Positions 37,672 to 47,605 of a DNA stretch of 64,000 nucleotides are shown one piece after another (the stretch's first letter is position 1; every line of letters begins with the position of its first letter). Source of the DNA: Megaera polyxenophila (GTDB taxonomy: Bacteria; Pseudomonadota; Alphaproteobacteria; Rickettsiales; Rickettsiaceae); NCBI RefSeq assembly GCF_029982035.1, contig NZ_CP104166.1, positions 248,001 to 312,000 of the forward strand, given 5' to 3'. The notes under the pieces were generated by a model. The model saw only the letters and a program-made list of their open reading frames with translations, did no database searches and was not told the origin of the DNA. A program made the position numbers and the translations under genes.

Positions 37672-38831
37672 GAACTCATTGCGGGTTTGAATTTTTACGA
37701 AATAAAACCATTATAGCCTTGTATTTAAAAGGTTTGTAGATATATTGAGTATTCATTAATTTTATTTAAGTAACCAAATAGAATGAGCAGAATTAGACGA
37801 TACAACAAGCTTCCTACTGTTTTGAGAGAAGATGAATTTAACGAATTTGTCTTACCGCATCTTAAAAAAGGCACACGTGGTCCAAGTAAAAAGATATCAT
37901 TTTTCAAATTATTTAATTACATTCTTAAACTCATGCATACTGGTTGCCAATGGGAACAGATACCAATAGACAAAAATAAAGACGGCATGCCAGAAATTCA
38001 CTATACTAATATCTATAATGCTTTTAAGTTCTGGGTTAAGCACGGATGCTTTGATAAGATTTTCGAAGCTTCGGTGGCAAGGTTATTTAAAGCTGGAATG
38101 CTTGATACTGATATATTACATGGTGATGGTACTTGTACTTCTGCTAAAAAAGGGGTGACAACTTAGGGTATAATGGTCATAAACACACTAAAGGAGACAA
38201 GGTTGTACCGTTTTGTGATAGAAACTGCAATGTTATTGCGCCTTTTGTTACTGCTCCGGGTAATAGGAATGAAGGAATCCTGCTTACTCCTGCAATATCA
38301 AACTTAAAAAAGATTGTAAAACTAATAGGTATAGATCTCAAGGAAAGTACCATGAGCTTAGATGGTGTATATAATTCACGTAAAAATCGTAAAGCAATTT
38401 TTAATCTTGGCATGACTCCTAATATGCCAGAGAATAAAAGGAGTCGCAAGAAATCTAAGCGAGGAAGAAAGCAAACTTTTTGCCGGAAAATCTTTAAAGA
38501 AAGGTTTAGAACGATAGAGAGAATATTTGCCTGGGAAGATAAATTCAAACGGTTGTTACTGAGATTTGAATTCCACAGCATAAACCATTATGCTCTGAAA
38601 ACTATAGCCTACAGCATGGTTAACCTGCGGCATTTTTGTGGATAACGGCTAAGCATGGATTAAACAAGGTGCGGATGAAGCTAAAGGGAGAATACTGCCC
38701 AAATTGCCAAAAATTAAGCAATTTGATTATAAAATCATCAAAAATTCCAATACAAAAGCTGCAGTTCCAAAATCTTATCGACGAGAATAAAAACCCACCC
38801 GTTTTTAAACTATGAAACCAGCAATGAGTTC
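37672..38831 (+). mobile_element. IS5-family element, copy B, complete
   Basis: A 1160-bp element beginning gaactcattgcgggtttg and ending caatgagttc, imperfect inverted repeats. It truncates the sensor gene on the left and abuts a reversed fragment of another IS5 on the right, so no target duplication is detectable. It matches copies C and D closely. Confidence 0.95.
37783..38645 (+). CDS. IS5-family transposase, two frames (copy B)
   Basis: A DDE transposase in two frames. Codons 37783-38166 give 127 residues (start MSRIRRYNKLP), and the second part, in the -1 frame, runs to 38645 (end LRHFCG). The join is the A6G4 run at about 38147-38156. Read through it, the product is about 285 residues, the normal size. 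The catalytic DDE residues are as given for copy A. The stop of the first frame follows four codons after the slip site. Confidence 0.88.
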
Positions 38832-38914
38832 GAATACTCAATATATCTACAAACCTTTTAAATACAAGGCTATAATGGTTTTATTTCGTAAAAATTCAAA
38901 CCCGCAATGAGTTC
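38832..38914 (-). mobile_element. 83-bp left-end fragment of a further IS5 copy
   Basis: The exact reverse complement of the first 83 bases of the IS5, directly joined to the right end of copy B and ending caatgagttc at 38914. The rest of that element is missing. It is a scar of an insertion of copy B into another copy followed by deletion, or of recombination between copies. Confidence 0.9.
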
Positions 38915-39085
38915 ATAATTATTTAAAACATACTCAGATACTTTCAATTCTTGATACACTTCTCTTTTAATTTTACTACTATTTAAAAGTTTCTGTATTT
39001 CAGCCGGTTCATAGTTTTGCTTAAGATACTCAAGATCACGTAGGGTTTTTCTTCTCATTATATTTGTTGGTTTAGTATATATCAC
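38915..39085 (-). pseudogene. 5' fragment of an unknown gene cut by IS5
   Basis: 57 codons ending at the IS5 fragment. The peptide includes MRRKTLRDLEYLKQNYEPAE and is charged and helical. It was not recognised. It begins 23 bases after the Rpn gene stop on the same strand, so the two were probably in one operon. The IS5 end now supplies the last 14 codons and the stop. Confidence 0.55.
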
Positions 39086-39107
39086 AAAGAATAAAAAACT
39101 TTAATAG

Positions 39108-40007
39108 TTAAATAAACTTTTTGATTTCGGTAATTGATAAGCCAGTGATTTTAGCAATCTTGTCAACTGGATTACCTTGGTTAAGCATCATTTTTATTAA
39201 TTCAGATTTGCCTTTCTCAATACCTTTCTCAATACCTCTAGCTTCACCAATGGAGATGCCTTCAGCTAAAGCTTCTGCTGCAGCTTTCTTTAGCGTATTG
39301 GCTTCTATCCTTAGCCATTTAAGATGATCTTCGTAAAGTTCTCTTTCCTCTTTGCTAAAGTTAAGGACATCCAATACATGTAGCGCTTTCTTCAGATTCT
39401 TATCATCTAGTTCTTTAGGTAACCTGTCAGCTGTCAGTAAATCATGTCTGGTTAAAAATGCAACCCAGATATCAAGAGCGGTTCTGGTTTTGGCAACTAT
39501 ATCCTTTAATTCCTCACTTGAATCACTGGTAAATTTATTGAGCTCTATAGTGTGTAATTCCAAGTCCTTAAAATAGGCAAACCCGTTCTCTTTTTCCGTA
39601 ATGTGAAAAACGTTATGATAATTTTTTGCTTGTGGAATGGAAGTAAAGTTCAGTATATGAATACCTATGGCTTTAGATAGAGCTGAATAATCCTGTGCTA
39701 CCTTTAGCTGCTCGGTATATAATTTTGCCCAGTAATAAAGAGCCCGTTTATCATAATCAGCTTCGTCACTGATCTGAATCTCAATATTGAATCTTTTGCC
39801 GTCCTGATTGGTAGCTTTAACGTCTAGTATTGATAATTTATCTTGTTTAAAGTTTTTAGGATTATAAGGATTCAGTAAAGTAACCTCTTTTACCTGATCT
39901 TCCGTGCCAACAATAGAATTTATAAGAGAAATAAGTAAATCCTTATTCTCTTCGACACCGAAGATTTTCTTGAAGGCCAAGTCCACGCGAGGAGATATTT
40001 TTTCCAT
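39108..40007 (-). CDS. Rpn family recombination-promoting nuclease
   Basis: A 299-residue protein of the PD-(D/E)XK nuclease family formerly called putative transposase (YhgA-like/Rpn). The N-terminal SPRVDLAFKKIFGVEENKDLL is the hallmark. The nuclease core follows in LSILDVKATNQDGKRFNIEIQ, with Asp and Glu-x-Gln as catalytic candidates. The C-terminus has a Glu/Lys-rich repeat (GIEKGIEKGKSE) and a short helix-turn-helix-like end (IAKITGLSITEI). Such genes are abundant in rickettsial mobile regions and are linked to recombination or defence against foreign DNA. It appears complete. Confidence 0.92.
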   Translation of the reverse strand: MEKISPRVDLAFKKIFGVEENKDLLISLINSIVGTEDQVKEVTLLNPYNPKNFKQDKLSILDVKATNQDGKRFNIEIQISDEADYDKRALYYWAKLYTEQLKVAQDYSALSKAIGIHILNFTSIPQAKNYHNVFHITEKENGFAYFKDLELHTIELNKFTSDSSEELKDIVAKTRTALDIWVAFLTRHDLLTADRLPKELDDKNLKKALHVLDVLNFSKEERELYEDHLKWLRIEANTLKKAAAEALAEGISIGEARGIEKGIEKGKSELIKMMLNQGNPVDKIAKITGLSITEIKKFI

Positions 40008-40124
40008 AATTACCGTTATAAATACTTACAAATATTATATCACAAAACCTTTAGAAGTTCCATAGTTTTATTGGTGTTTAAGGGTTTTTATAACAATTAT
40101 CGTTATTAGTTTTATTTTGAAGTG

Positions 40125-40346
40125 CTATAAAACTACATTCCAAATAATCTGTATCTTTTGTAAATAAGCAAATAAAGCAGTTTCTGTTAAGTTACCTTGA
40201 TCTAAAATTTCATAAGCTTTCGTTAAAAGGTTAAGTTCTCTAGGAGTAACAGTCTGTTGTTCTTGATTTTGTTTATATCTACTATGCGCAGCTTCACCAT
40301 TTTCAGCTATATTGTGCATTTCCCTAGTGCGTATTTGTATTTCAAC
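40125..40346 (-). pseudogene. C-terminal fragment of a RelA/SpoT (p)ppGpp synthetase
   Basis: 74 codons starting abruptly at the edge of IS5 copy C. The fragment opens with VEIQIRTREMHNIAENG and continues EAAHSRYKQ, the closing motif of the RelA/SpoT synthetase domain (usual form EIQIRTxxMHxxAExGxAAHxxYK). The remainder is a short C-terminal tail. The hydrolase and main synthetase parts are lost. Rickettsiaceae typically carry several such SpoT pieces, often inside mobile islands. Confidence 0.78.
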
Positions 40347-41506
40347 GAACTCATTGCTGGTTTCATAGTTTAAAAACGGGTGGGTTTTTATTCTCGTCGA
40401 TAAGATTTTGGAACTGCAGCTTTTGTATTGGAATTTTTGATGATTTTATAATCAAATTGCTTAATTTTTGGCAATTTGGGCAGTATTCTCCCTTTAGCTT
40501 CATCCGCACCTTGTTTAATCCATGCTTAGCCGTTATCCACAAAAATGCCGCAGGTTAACCATGCTGTAGGCTATAGTTTTCAGAGCATAATGGTTTATGC
40601 TGTGGAATTCAAATCTCAGTAACAACCGTTTGAATTTATCTTCCCAGGCAAATATTCTCTCTATCGTTCTAAACCTTTCTTTAAAGATTTTCCGGCAAAA
40701 AGTTTGCTTTCTTCCTCGCTTAGATTTCTTGCGACTCCTTTTATTCTCTGGCATATTAGGAGTCATGCCAAGATTAAAAATTGCTTTACGATTTTTACGT
40801 GAATTATATACACCATCTAAGCTCATGGTACTTTCCTTGAGATCTATACCTATTAGTTTTACAATCTTTTTTAAGTTTGATATTGCAGGAGTAAGCAGGA
40901 TTCCTTCATTCCTATTACCCGGAGCAGTAACAAAAGGCGCAATAACATTGCAGTTTCTATCACAAAACGGTACAACCTTGTCTCCTTTAGTGTGTTTATG
41001 ACCATTATACCCTAAGTTGTCACCCCTTTTTTAGCAGAAGTACAAGTACCATCACCATGTAATATATCAGTATCAAGCATTCCAGCTTTAAATAACCTTG
41101 CCACCGAAGCTTCGAAAATCTTATCAAAGCATCCGTGCTTAACCCAGAACTTAAAAGCATTATAGATATTAGTATAGTGAATTTCTGGCATGCCGTCTTT
41201 ATTTTTGTCTATTGGTATCTGTTCCCATTGGCAACCAGTATGCATGAGTTTAAGAATGTAATTAAATAATTTGAAAAATGATATCTTTTTACTTGGACCA
41301 CGTGTGCCTTTTTTAAGATGCGGTAAGACAAATTCGTTAAATTCATCTTCTCTCAAAACAGTAGGAAGCTTGTTGTATCGTCTAATTCTGCTCATTCTAT
41401 TTGGTTACTTAAATAAAATTAATGAATACTCAATATATCTACAAACCTTTTAAATACAAGGCTATAATGGTTTTATTTCGTAAAAATTCAAACCCGCAAT
41501 GAGTTC
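40347..41506 (-). mobile_element. IS5-family element, copy C, complete, inverted
   Basis: 1160 bp, opposite orientation to copies A, B and D. The right end touches the SpoT fragment, and the left end touches the last codons of an unrelated plus-strand frame. AC occurs on both sides (40345-40346 and 41507-41508), but two bases are not convincing as a target duplication. Confidence 0.95.
40533..41395 (-). CDS. IS5-family transposase, two frames (copy C)
   Basis: The same two-frame transposase as copy B: the first frame 41395-41012, the second down to 40533, joined by -1 slippage on the A6G4 run at about 41031. The protein sequence is identical to copies B and D as far as compared. Confidence 0.88.
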
Positions 41507-41554
41507 ACAGAAACAGAGCAAGTTTCTGGAGAAGAAGCGAGTAGTAATGAATAA
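41507..41554 (+). pseudogene. Possible 3' scrap of a gene cut by IS5 copy C
   Basis: Sixteen codons (TETEQVSGEEASSNE then stop) run out of the IS5 edge in one plus-strand frame. The acidic tail could be a C-terminus, but the frame is too short to be sure. Confidence 0.25.
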
Positions 41555-41677
41555 CTTAAGTCATCAAACTTTCTAGTTGATACAACTTGTAAAGCACGCT
41601 ATACTACCATAAGTAGTACAGTTTAAAAGCTTTTTAACTCCTTGAGTGTATAAAATAAATTAAAGAAATATTGTCCT

Positions 41678-41941
41678 ATGACCTTGACTGTAACGAATCC
41701 ACAAGTAACTAGTGAAAGCCCTATTCCGGTCGTTCCAATTCCAGTTACGGCTTCTACTTGGGGAGAAATCAACGTACCAACTAATACTTCAGTTATCGCA
41801 CCCGTGCTTCTGGTAACAAATCTGGAGGCTATGGATTTAGCTACTTCTGGCCCTGCTGTTAATATTCTGGGAGAAGGGCAGGATGCAGAGGGTAGCTATG
41901 TTCATAACCTACCGGAAATTTTTACCCCTTTTAGTGAGTAA
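41678..41941 (+). CDS. Small hypothetical protein, Thr/Pro/Val-rich
   Basis: An 87-codon frame beginning MTLTVTNPQ, with low-complexity Pro/Val/Thr content and no cysteine, signal peptide or membrane helix. It has only a weak ribosome binding site. It lies in debris between IS5 copy C and alaS. It could be a real small protein or an exported-protein remnant. No family was recognised. Confidence 0.35.
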   Translation: MTLTVTNPQVTSESPIPVVPIPVTASTWGEINVPTNTSVIAPVLLVTNLEAMDLATSGPAVNILGEGQDAEGSYVHNLPEIFTPFSE

Positions 41942-41984
41942 GTTTTTTATCTTTCTCCTCTATAAGAGAGCTTCTGATTTTTTG

Positions 41985-44630
41985 TTATAGGAAATTAGGC
42001 AGTTCTTTTTCAAGTATTGTAAGTTTTTCAATATCCCCGCCTCCTGCTTGTGCTAGGTCTGCCTGTCCACCACCACTCCCACCAATAAAACCAGTTAATT
42101 TTTTTACAATGTTACCGGCATTATACTCAGATGTTATATTTTTAGACACCCCAACTAATACTGATAATTTATCATCTAATTTACTAGTATATACCACAAC
42201 CAGATTATTATGATTTTTTACCATATCTTGTAGTGCCATACGCAGTAGTTTAGAGTTAACATTATCAATCTGCTTATAGATTAATCTAATATTATCGATA
42301 TCTTTAGCAATTCTATTAATTTCCTCTGCAGTTAAGGATAAAGTTTCTAGCTGTTTTTTTTCTAGATCCTTTTCTAGCTCCTTTTTACTGTGAATAAGGG
42401 AATCTAGTTTTTGTAAAACATCCTGCTTATTAGTTTTGAGGTTATTTATAATAGTGGCCAGTAATTTTTCATTTTCCCTAATAAAAGAAAGAGCATAAGT
42501 ACCACAAACGGCTTCAATTCTTCTAACCCCAGCAGCAATTGCACTTTCACTCACTATTTTGAATATCCCTATATCACCAGTTCTAGATACATGTGTTCCG
42601 CCGCAGAGTTCAAAAGAGTAAGGGTTTTCTTTATCATTTTCATTACCTATTGAAACTACTCTTACTTCATTTTCATATTTTTCGCCAAATAGTGCCATAG
42701 CACCGGATTCAATAGCAGAATCAGTAGACATTAATTTTGTATGTACGGGTGAATTATCTACTATAATCTGGTTTACTTTATCTTCAATCAGATTAATTTC
42801 AGCAGAGGTTAAGCCATTTGGATGGCTAATATCGAATCTCAACCTATCATGAGCTACTAGCGACCCCTTTTGAGTAATATGATTACCCAGGACGCTTCTG
42901 AGTACAGCATGCAGCAGATGAGTAGCAGAATGATGCATTCTAAGGTATTTGCGGTGATAACTATCGATGGTGAGTTTGACTTCATCATTTTCAGTAACAA
43001 GGCCTTCCTCAAGCTCACAAATATGACCATGTATTTTTCCTAAATATTTTAGGGTATCTAGGACCTTAATTTTACCATGCTCCGAGTTAATAAAACCAAT
43101 ATCTCCCATTTGCCCTCCAGATTCACCATAAAAAGGGGTTTGATTGGTAATTAAAGTAAATTTTTTACCTTTTTCGGATATTTGCCTAGTACGAGTGCCG
43201 TTTATAATTAACGCAAGAACTTTGGCTTCTGAACTATTAAGGGAATATCCAAGAAACTCAGTAGAGCCAAATTCAGACAAGAGATCAAACCACATATTAT
43301 CCGTTTTTGACTCTCCAGAACCAATCCAAGTACTTCTTGCTCGTTCTTTCTGCTCGGCCATCATTTGCTCAAAACCAGCATTATCAATTGCTATGTTCTT
43401 TTTCTTTAATATATCTTGAGTCAAATCTAAAGGAAATCCGTATGTATCATAAAGCTTGAACGCTACTTCTCCGGATAAGGTAGAATTAGCAGGTAAGGTT
43501 CTAGTCTCTTCTTCTAAGAGTTTTAGTCCTCTATCCAAAGTAACTTTAAATCTTTCCTCTTCTTGTTTTAAAATGCTACTAACAAAATCTTCTGCCCTTT
43601 TTATTTCAGGAAAGGTATGGCCAAACAAATCTACAAGTTTTGGTAATAATTTATACATTAAAGGTTCTGATGCTCCTAGCTGGTGAGCGTGGCGCATGGC
43701 TCTGCGCATAATTCTTCTTAGCACATATCCCCGTCCTTCGTTAGATGGCATAACACCATCCGCAATCAAGAATGCAGATGAACGTAAGTGATCTGCTATT
43801 ACTCTGTAGGAAAAAAGTTCTTCACCTGTAGCTTTTACTTTTAATAGCGATTCGGTATAGCCTATTATTTCTCGGAATAAATCAATATCATAATTATCAT
43901 GTACGCCTTGTATTACTGCTGAGATTCGCTCAAGACCCATTCCAGTATCAACGGATTTTTTTGGCAATTCAATCCTAGTATCCTTATTTATCTGCTCAAA
44001 CTGCATAAATACTAGATTCCAGATTTCAATATATCTATCCCCATCAGCGTTTTTTGTGCCCGGCAGACCGCCAAATATTTTATCGCCATGGTCATAGAAA
44101 ATTTCAGAACATGGTCCACATGGGCCTGTCTCTCCCATTGACCAAAAATTATCATTTGTAGCAATTCTAATTATTCTTTCATCAGTTAAGTTAGCTATTT
44201 TTTTCCAGTAAATTACTGCTTCTTCGTCATCATGAAACACGGTTACATATAATTTCTCTTTAGGAATTGAAAAACTTTTGGTTAGTAGGTTCCACGCATA
44301 ATAAATAGCTTCTTCTTTAAAATAATCGCCAAAAGAAAAATTACCAAGCATTTCGAAAAATGTATGATGCCTTGCGGTATAACCTACATTATCAAGATCA
44401 TTATGCTTACCGCCAGCTCTTACAGATTTTTGGCTTGAAGTAGCTTTATTATAATCTCTTTTATCGATACCGGTAAATACGTCTTTAAACTGTACCATAC
44501 CGGAATTAGTAAACATTAATGTCGGGTCATTTTGTGGTACTAAAGAACTAGCAGGTACGTAAGTATGGTTATTTTTAACAAAGTAATCTATGAAAGTGTT
44601 TCTAATCTGCGTCGTAGTGAATTTTGACAT
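41985..44630 (-). CDS. alaS: Alanine-tRNA ligase
   Basis: Charges tRNA-Ala, 881 residues, normal bacterial length. The N-terminal class II core is seen in SLVPQNDPTLMFTNSGMVQF and GPCGPCSEIFYDHG. The editing domain has the zinc-binding HHSATHLLH and CGGTHVSRTGDIG. The C-terminal domain ends GGSGGGQADLAQAG. The frame is intact although IS5 copies lie on both sides within 1.1 kb, as expected for an essential gene. Confidence 0.97.
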   Translation of the reverse strand: MSKFTTTQIRNTFIDYFVKNNHTYVPASSLVPQNDPTLMFTNSGMVQFKDVFTGIDKRDYNKATSSQKSVRAGGKHNDLDNVGYTARHHTFFEMLGNFSFGDYFKEEAIYYAWNLLTKSFSIPKEKLYVTVFHDDEEAVIYWKKIANLTDERIIRIATNDNFWSMGETGPCGPCSEIFYDHGDKIFGGLPGTKNADGDRYIEIWNLVFMQFEQINKDTRIELPKKSVDTGMGLERISAVIQGVHDNYDIDLFREIIGYTESLLKVKATGEELFSYRVIADHLRSSAFLIADGVMPSNEGRGYVLRRIMRRAMRHAHQLGASEPLMYKLLPKLVDLFGHTFPEIKRAEDFVSSILKQEEERFKVTLDRGLKLLEEETRTLPANSTLSGEVAFKLYDTYGFPLDLTQDILKKKNIAIDNAGFEQMMAEQKERARSTWIGSGESKTDNMWFDLLSEFGSTEFLGYSLNSSEAKVLALIINGTRTRQISEKGKKFTLITNQTPFYGESGGQMGDIGFINSEHGKIKVLDTLKYLGKIHGHICELEEGLVTENDEVKLTIDSYHRKYLRMHHSATHLLHAVLRSVLGNHITQKGSLVAHDRLRFDISHPNGLTSAEINLIEDKVNQIIVDNSPVHTKLMSTDSAIESGAMALFGEKYENEVRVVSIGNENDKENPYSFELCGGTHVSRTGDIGIFKIVSESAIAAGVRRIEAVCGTYALSFIRENEKLLATIINNLKTNKQDVLQKLDSLIHSKKELEKDLEKKQLETLSLTAEEINRIAKDIDNIRLIYKQIDNVNSKLLRMALQDMVKNHNNLVVVYTSKLDDKLSVLVGVSKNITSEYNAGNIVKKLTGFIGGSGGGQADLAQAGGGDIEKLTILEKELPNFL

Positions 44631-44814
44631 TTCTAAATTTACAAATATTTAATTTTTAACTCTATTTTAGGATAGCACATTAAAGAATTTATGGCTAAAT
44701 TACAATATTATTTTAAAAAGCTTTTTAAAGGATTTTATTGCATTTGAGCTCGAGAGGATATTAGTCATACTCTAAGGTGTGGTTCAGATGATATTTTTGT
44801 GGTAAGAATTTAAG

Positions 44815-45708
44815 ATGAAAAAAATTAGTTCGAAATTAGAAATAGTCGGTAATTTCATCAATAATCTTTTACATAAGCAAAATTTGATAATTTTTATTGG
44901 AAAAGTTGGGATTAAAATTATTGCATGCTACAAACACCAGGCCATCGACAACATTTTTGTCTCTTATGAAAAAGACGACCATTTCCAAGTATGCTGCACA
45001 TTTTTAAAGAATTATAAAAAATTTCAAGTGCTGGTTTTGCTAGATTCTCCAACGTGTCAGATAAAGCATGAATTCATACCCATGCTTCAATCTATAATAA
45101 AATCTAACCCTATAGAGAAATTTATTCAGGATAATTATAATTCAGATGATATAGTTGCTTATACTGTACATAATATAGATGCCAATAATGCTGGTGGAGA
45201 AGTATGGCAAACGGTAATTGCGTCTTCGCCTTATATCACTCCAACAAGTCAGGTGCTAGAATTTGTGATCTATAATTCTTTTGGATTTAACGGTATATAT
45301 TTTTTATCTTTGGAATTTGAATCAATAGTTGATACAATTTTAGCAATAAAACACACGCCTAAGGTTCAAAATGATTTGCAAATTTTTGTTACGATTACTG
45401 AAACAAGTGGCATCAGAATTGCAACTAAGTATAAGAAAAATATTCTGGATGAGTTAACTATAAGTTTTCCATCAGATAAATCAGATCTTTATATAGTAGG
45501 AACAATTGAACAGGCAATTAGCGATAAAATTTTAAAATATAAAACATATGCGACCAGTCTAGATTTAAAAATTTGCATAATATTTTTATGCAATAAAGCT
45601 TTATGTGATATTTTTGAAAGACTCCCCTCATTCCAAACGTATAGCATTATAACCTATAGCGATAATATTTTACCTTTTGTTGCTGAAAATAAATACCAGT
45701 CTTTCCAG
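44815..45708 (+). pseudogene. Hypothetical protein, 3' end replaced by IS5
   Basis: 298 native codons followed by 14 read from the IS5 end to a stop at 45753. The protein is soluble, mixed alpha/beta with regular hydrophobic strands (NLIIFIGKVGIKIIACY, LDLKICIIFLCNKA) and four to six cysteines. It was not recognised, and a fold like an actin/PilM-type ATPase is conceivable but not shown. Good coding character without internal stops suggests a conserved gene recently truncated. Confidence 0.6.
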
Positions 45709-46868
45709 GAACTCATTGCGGGTTTGAATTTTTACGAAATAAAACCATTATAGCCTTGTATTTAAAAGGTTTGTAGATATATTGAGTATTCATTAATTTT
45801 ATTTAAGTAACCAAATAGAATGAGCAGAATTAGACGATACAACAAGCTTCCTACTGTTTTGAGAGAAGATGAATTTAACGAATTTGTCTTACCGCATCTT
45901 AAAAAAGGCACACGTGGTCCAAGTAAAAAGATATCATTTTTCAAATTATTTAATTACATTCTTAAACTCATGCATACTGGTTGCCAATGGGAACAGATAC
46001 CAATAGACAAAAATAAAGACGGCATGCCAGAAATTCACTATACTAATATCTATAATGCTTTTAAGTTCTGGGTTAAGCACGGATGCTTTGATAAGATTTT
46101 CGAAGCTTCGGTGGCAAGGTTATTTAAAGCTGGAATGCTTGATACTGATATATTACATGGTGATGGTACTTGTACTTCTGCTAAAAAAGGGGTGACAACT
46201 TAGGGTATAATGGTCATAAACACACTAAAGGAGACAAGGTTGTACCGTTTTGTGATAGAAACTGCAATGTTATTGCGCCTTTTGTTACTGCTCCGGGTAA
46301 TAGGAATGAAGGAATCCTGCTTACTCCTGCAATATCAAACTTAAAAAAGATTGTAAAACTAATAGGTATAGATCTCAAGGAAAGTACCATGAGCTTAGAT
46401 GGTGTATATAATTCACGTAAAAATCGTAAAGCAATTTTTAATCTTGGCATGACTCCTAATATGCCAGAGAATAAAAGGAGTCGCAAGAAATCTAAGCGAG
46501 GAAGAAAGCAAACTTTTTGCCGGAAAATCTTTAAAGAAAGGTTTAGAACGATAGAGAGAATATTTGCCTGGGAAGATAAATTCAAACGGTTGTTACTGAG
46601 ATTTGAATTCCACAGCATAAACCATTATGCTCTGAAAACTATAGCCTACAGCATGGTTAACCTGCGGCATTTTTGTGGATAACGGCTAAGCATGGATTAA
46701 ACAAGGTGCGGATGAAGCTAAAGGGAGAATACTGCCCAAATTGCCAAAAATTAAGCAATTTGATTATAAAATCATCAAAAATTCCAATACAAAAGCTGCA
46801 GTTCCAAAATCTTATCGACGAGAATAAAAACCCACCCGTTTTTAAACTATGAAACCAGCAATGAGTTC
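45709..46868 (+). mobile_element. IS5-family element, copy D, complete
   Basis: 1160 bp, same orientation as copies A and B, ends as described for B. It cuts a plus-strand hypothetical gene on the left and a minus-strand ABC gene on the right. Two different truncated genes at its borders and the absence of a target duplication point to a rearrangement between IS5 copies and not a simple insertion. Confidence 0.95.
45820..46682 (+). CDS. IS5-family transposase, two frames (copy D)
   Basis: Identical layout to copy B: 45820-46203, then -1 slippage on the A6G4 run near 46184-46193, then to 46682. All motifs are intact. Confidence 0.88.
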
Positions 46869-47017
46869 GACATTAAGTCAATAAATAACTTGACGGCATA
46901 ATGATAAGCAAATGGAAAGATAGCCCCTATTACAGGAGCTATAAGCATTCCTGCATAATACCATTTGTAAGGCTTTATATGTTGCCAGAAAAAGGAAATA
47001 ATAGATATGTTTTTCAT
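46869..47017 (-). pseudogene. N-terminal fragment of an ABC transporter permease
   Basis: About 49 codons reading MKNISIISFFWQHIKPYKWY and on into a hydrophobic helix (MLIAPVIGAIFPF), the usual start of an MsbA-like exporter with fused ATPase. It is cut by the right end of IS5 copy D. The gene begins 10 bases after the SMR transporter stop, so the two formed an operon. No other part of it is present in the window. Confidence 0.6.
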
Positions 47018-47027
47018 ATTATTTTGA

Positions 47028-47345
47028 TCATTTTATCCCTAACTTTAGCCCAATTATTCCTATTAAAATCATCCCAACACAAATGATATTCTTAACCGAA
47101 ATCGGATCTTTCAGTATTAACAGACCGTAAATGAATACTCCTACTATTCCAATACCAGTCCACACTGCGTAAGCTATGCTCATTGGAATGGTTTTAGTGG
47201 CTAATCCCAGAAAAATTACACTAAGAGCCATGGAAATTATTACTAAAACCAAAGAAATAGTAATTTTAAATCCATCGCAGTATTTTATCCCTACTGCCCA
47301 AAATATTTCAAATATCCCCGCCATAAAAAGGTAAAACCAAGACAT
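47028..47345 (-). CDS. Small multidrug resistance (SMR/SugE-EmrE) transporter
   Basis: A 105-residue four-helix proton-coupled exporter. The membrane-embedded Glu of helix 1 is present (MAGIFEIFWAVGIKY), as is the helix-2/3 signature (PMSIAYAVWTGIGIVG). GIFEIFWAVG resembles the SugE/Gdx guanidinium group more than EmrE, but the group is not certain. It works as an antiparallel dimer in the inner membrane. It was formerly followed by an ABC exporter gene. Confidence 0.9.
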   Translation of the reverse strand: MSWFYLFMAGIFEIFWAVGIKYCDGFKITISLVLVIISMALSVIFLGLATKTIPMSIAYAVWTGIGIVGVFIYGLLILKDPISVKNIICVGMILIGIIGLKLGIK

Positions 47346-47605
47346 ATTTTTAATCGATTAATAAATTATGATATAAAAATAAGTAATATTATTAATATAT
47401 GCAATTATTGTTAGACATTGCGCTTTTCATATACCTTAAAAATTTAAGCCATATAAAAATACTTACAGAAAATCAACAGAATAAAGGACAAGTTCATCTA
47501 ACACCCCTAAAGTAAAATTGGGATATTTCTTTACTCTAGCGTATAACCCATTATGGTAATTGAATTGAGAAGCATCAAGAGAACAATAACACCTTCATTA
47601 AGAAT

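Noticed and set aside
40345..41508. AC/AC as a target duplication of IS5 copy C
   Set aside because: Two matching bases are expected by chance, the genes on each side are unrelated fragments, and the other copies show no duplication.
46901..47086. 61-codon plus-strand ORF
   Set aside because: It is opposite the truncated ABC gene and the SMR stop region. The minus frames are convincing.
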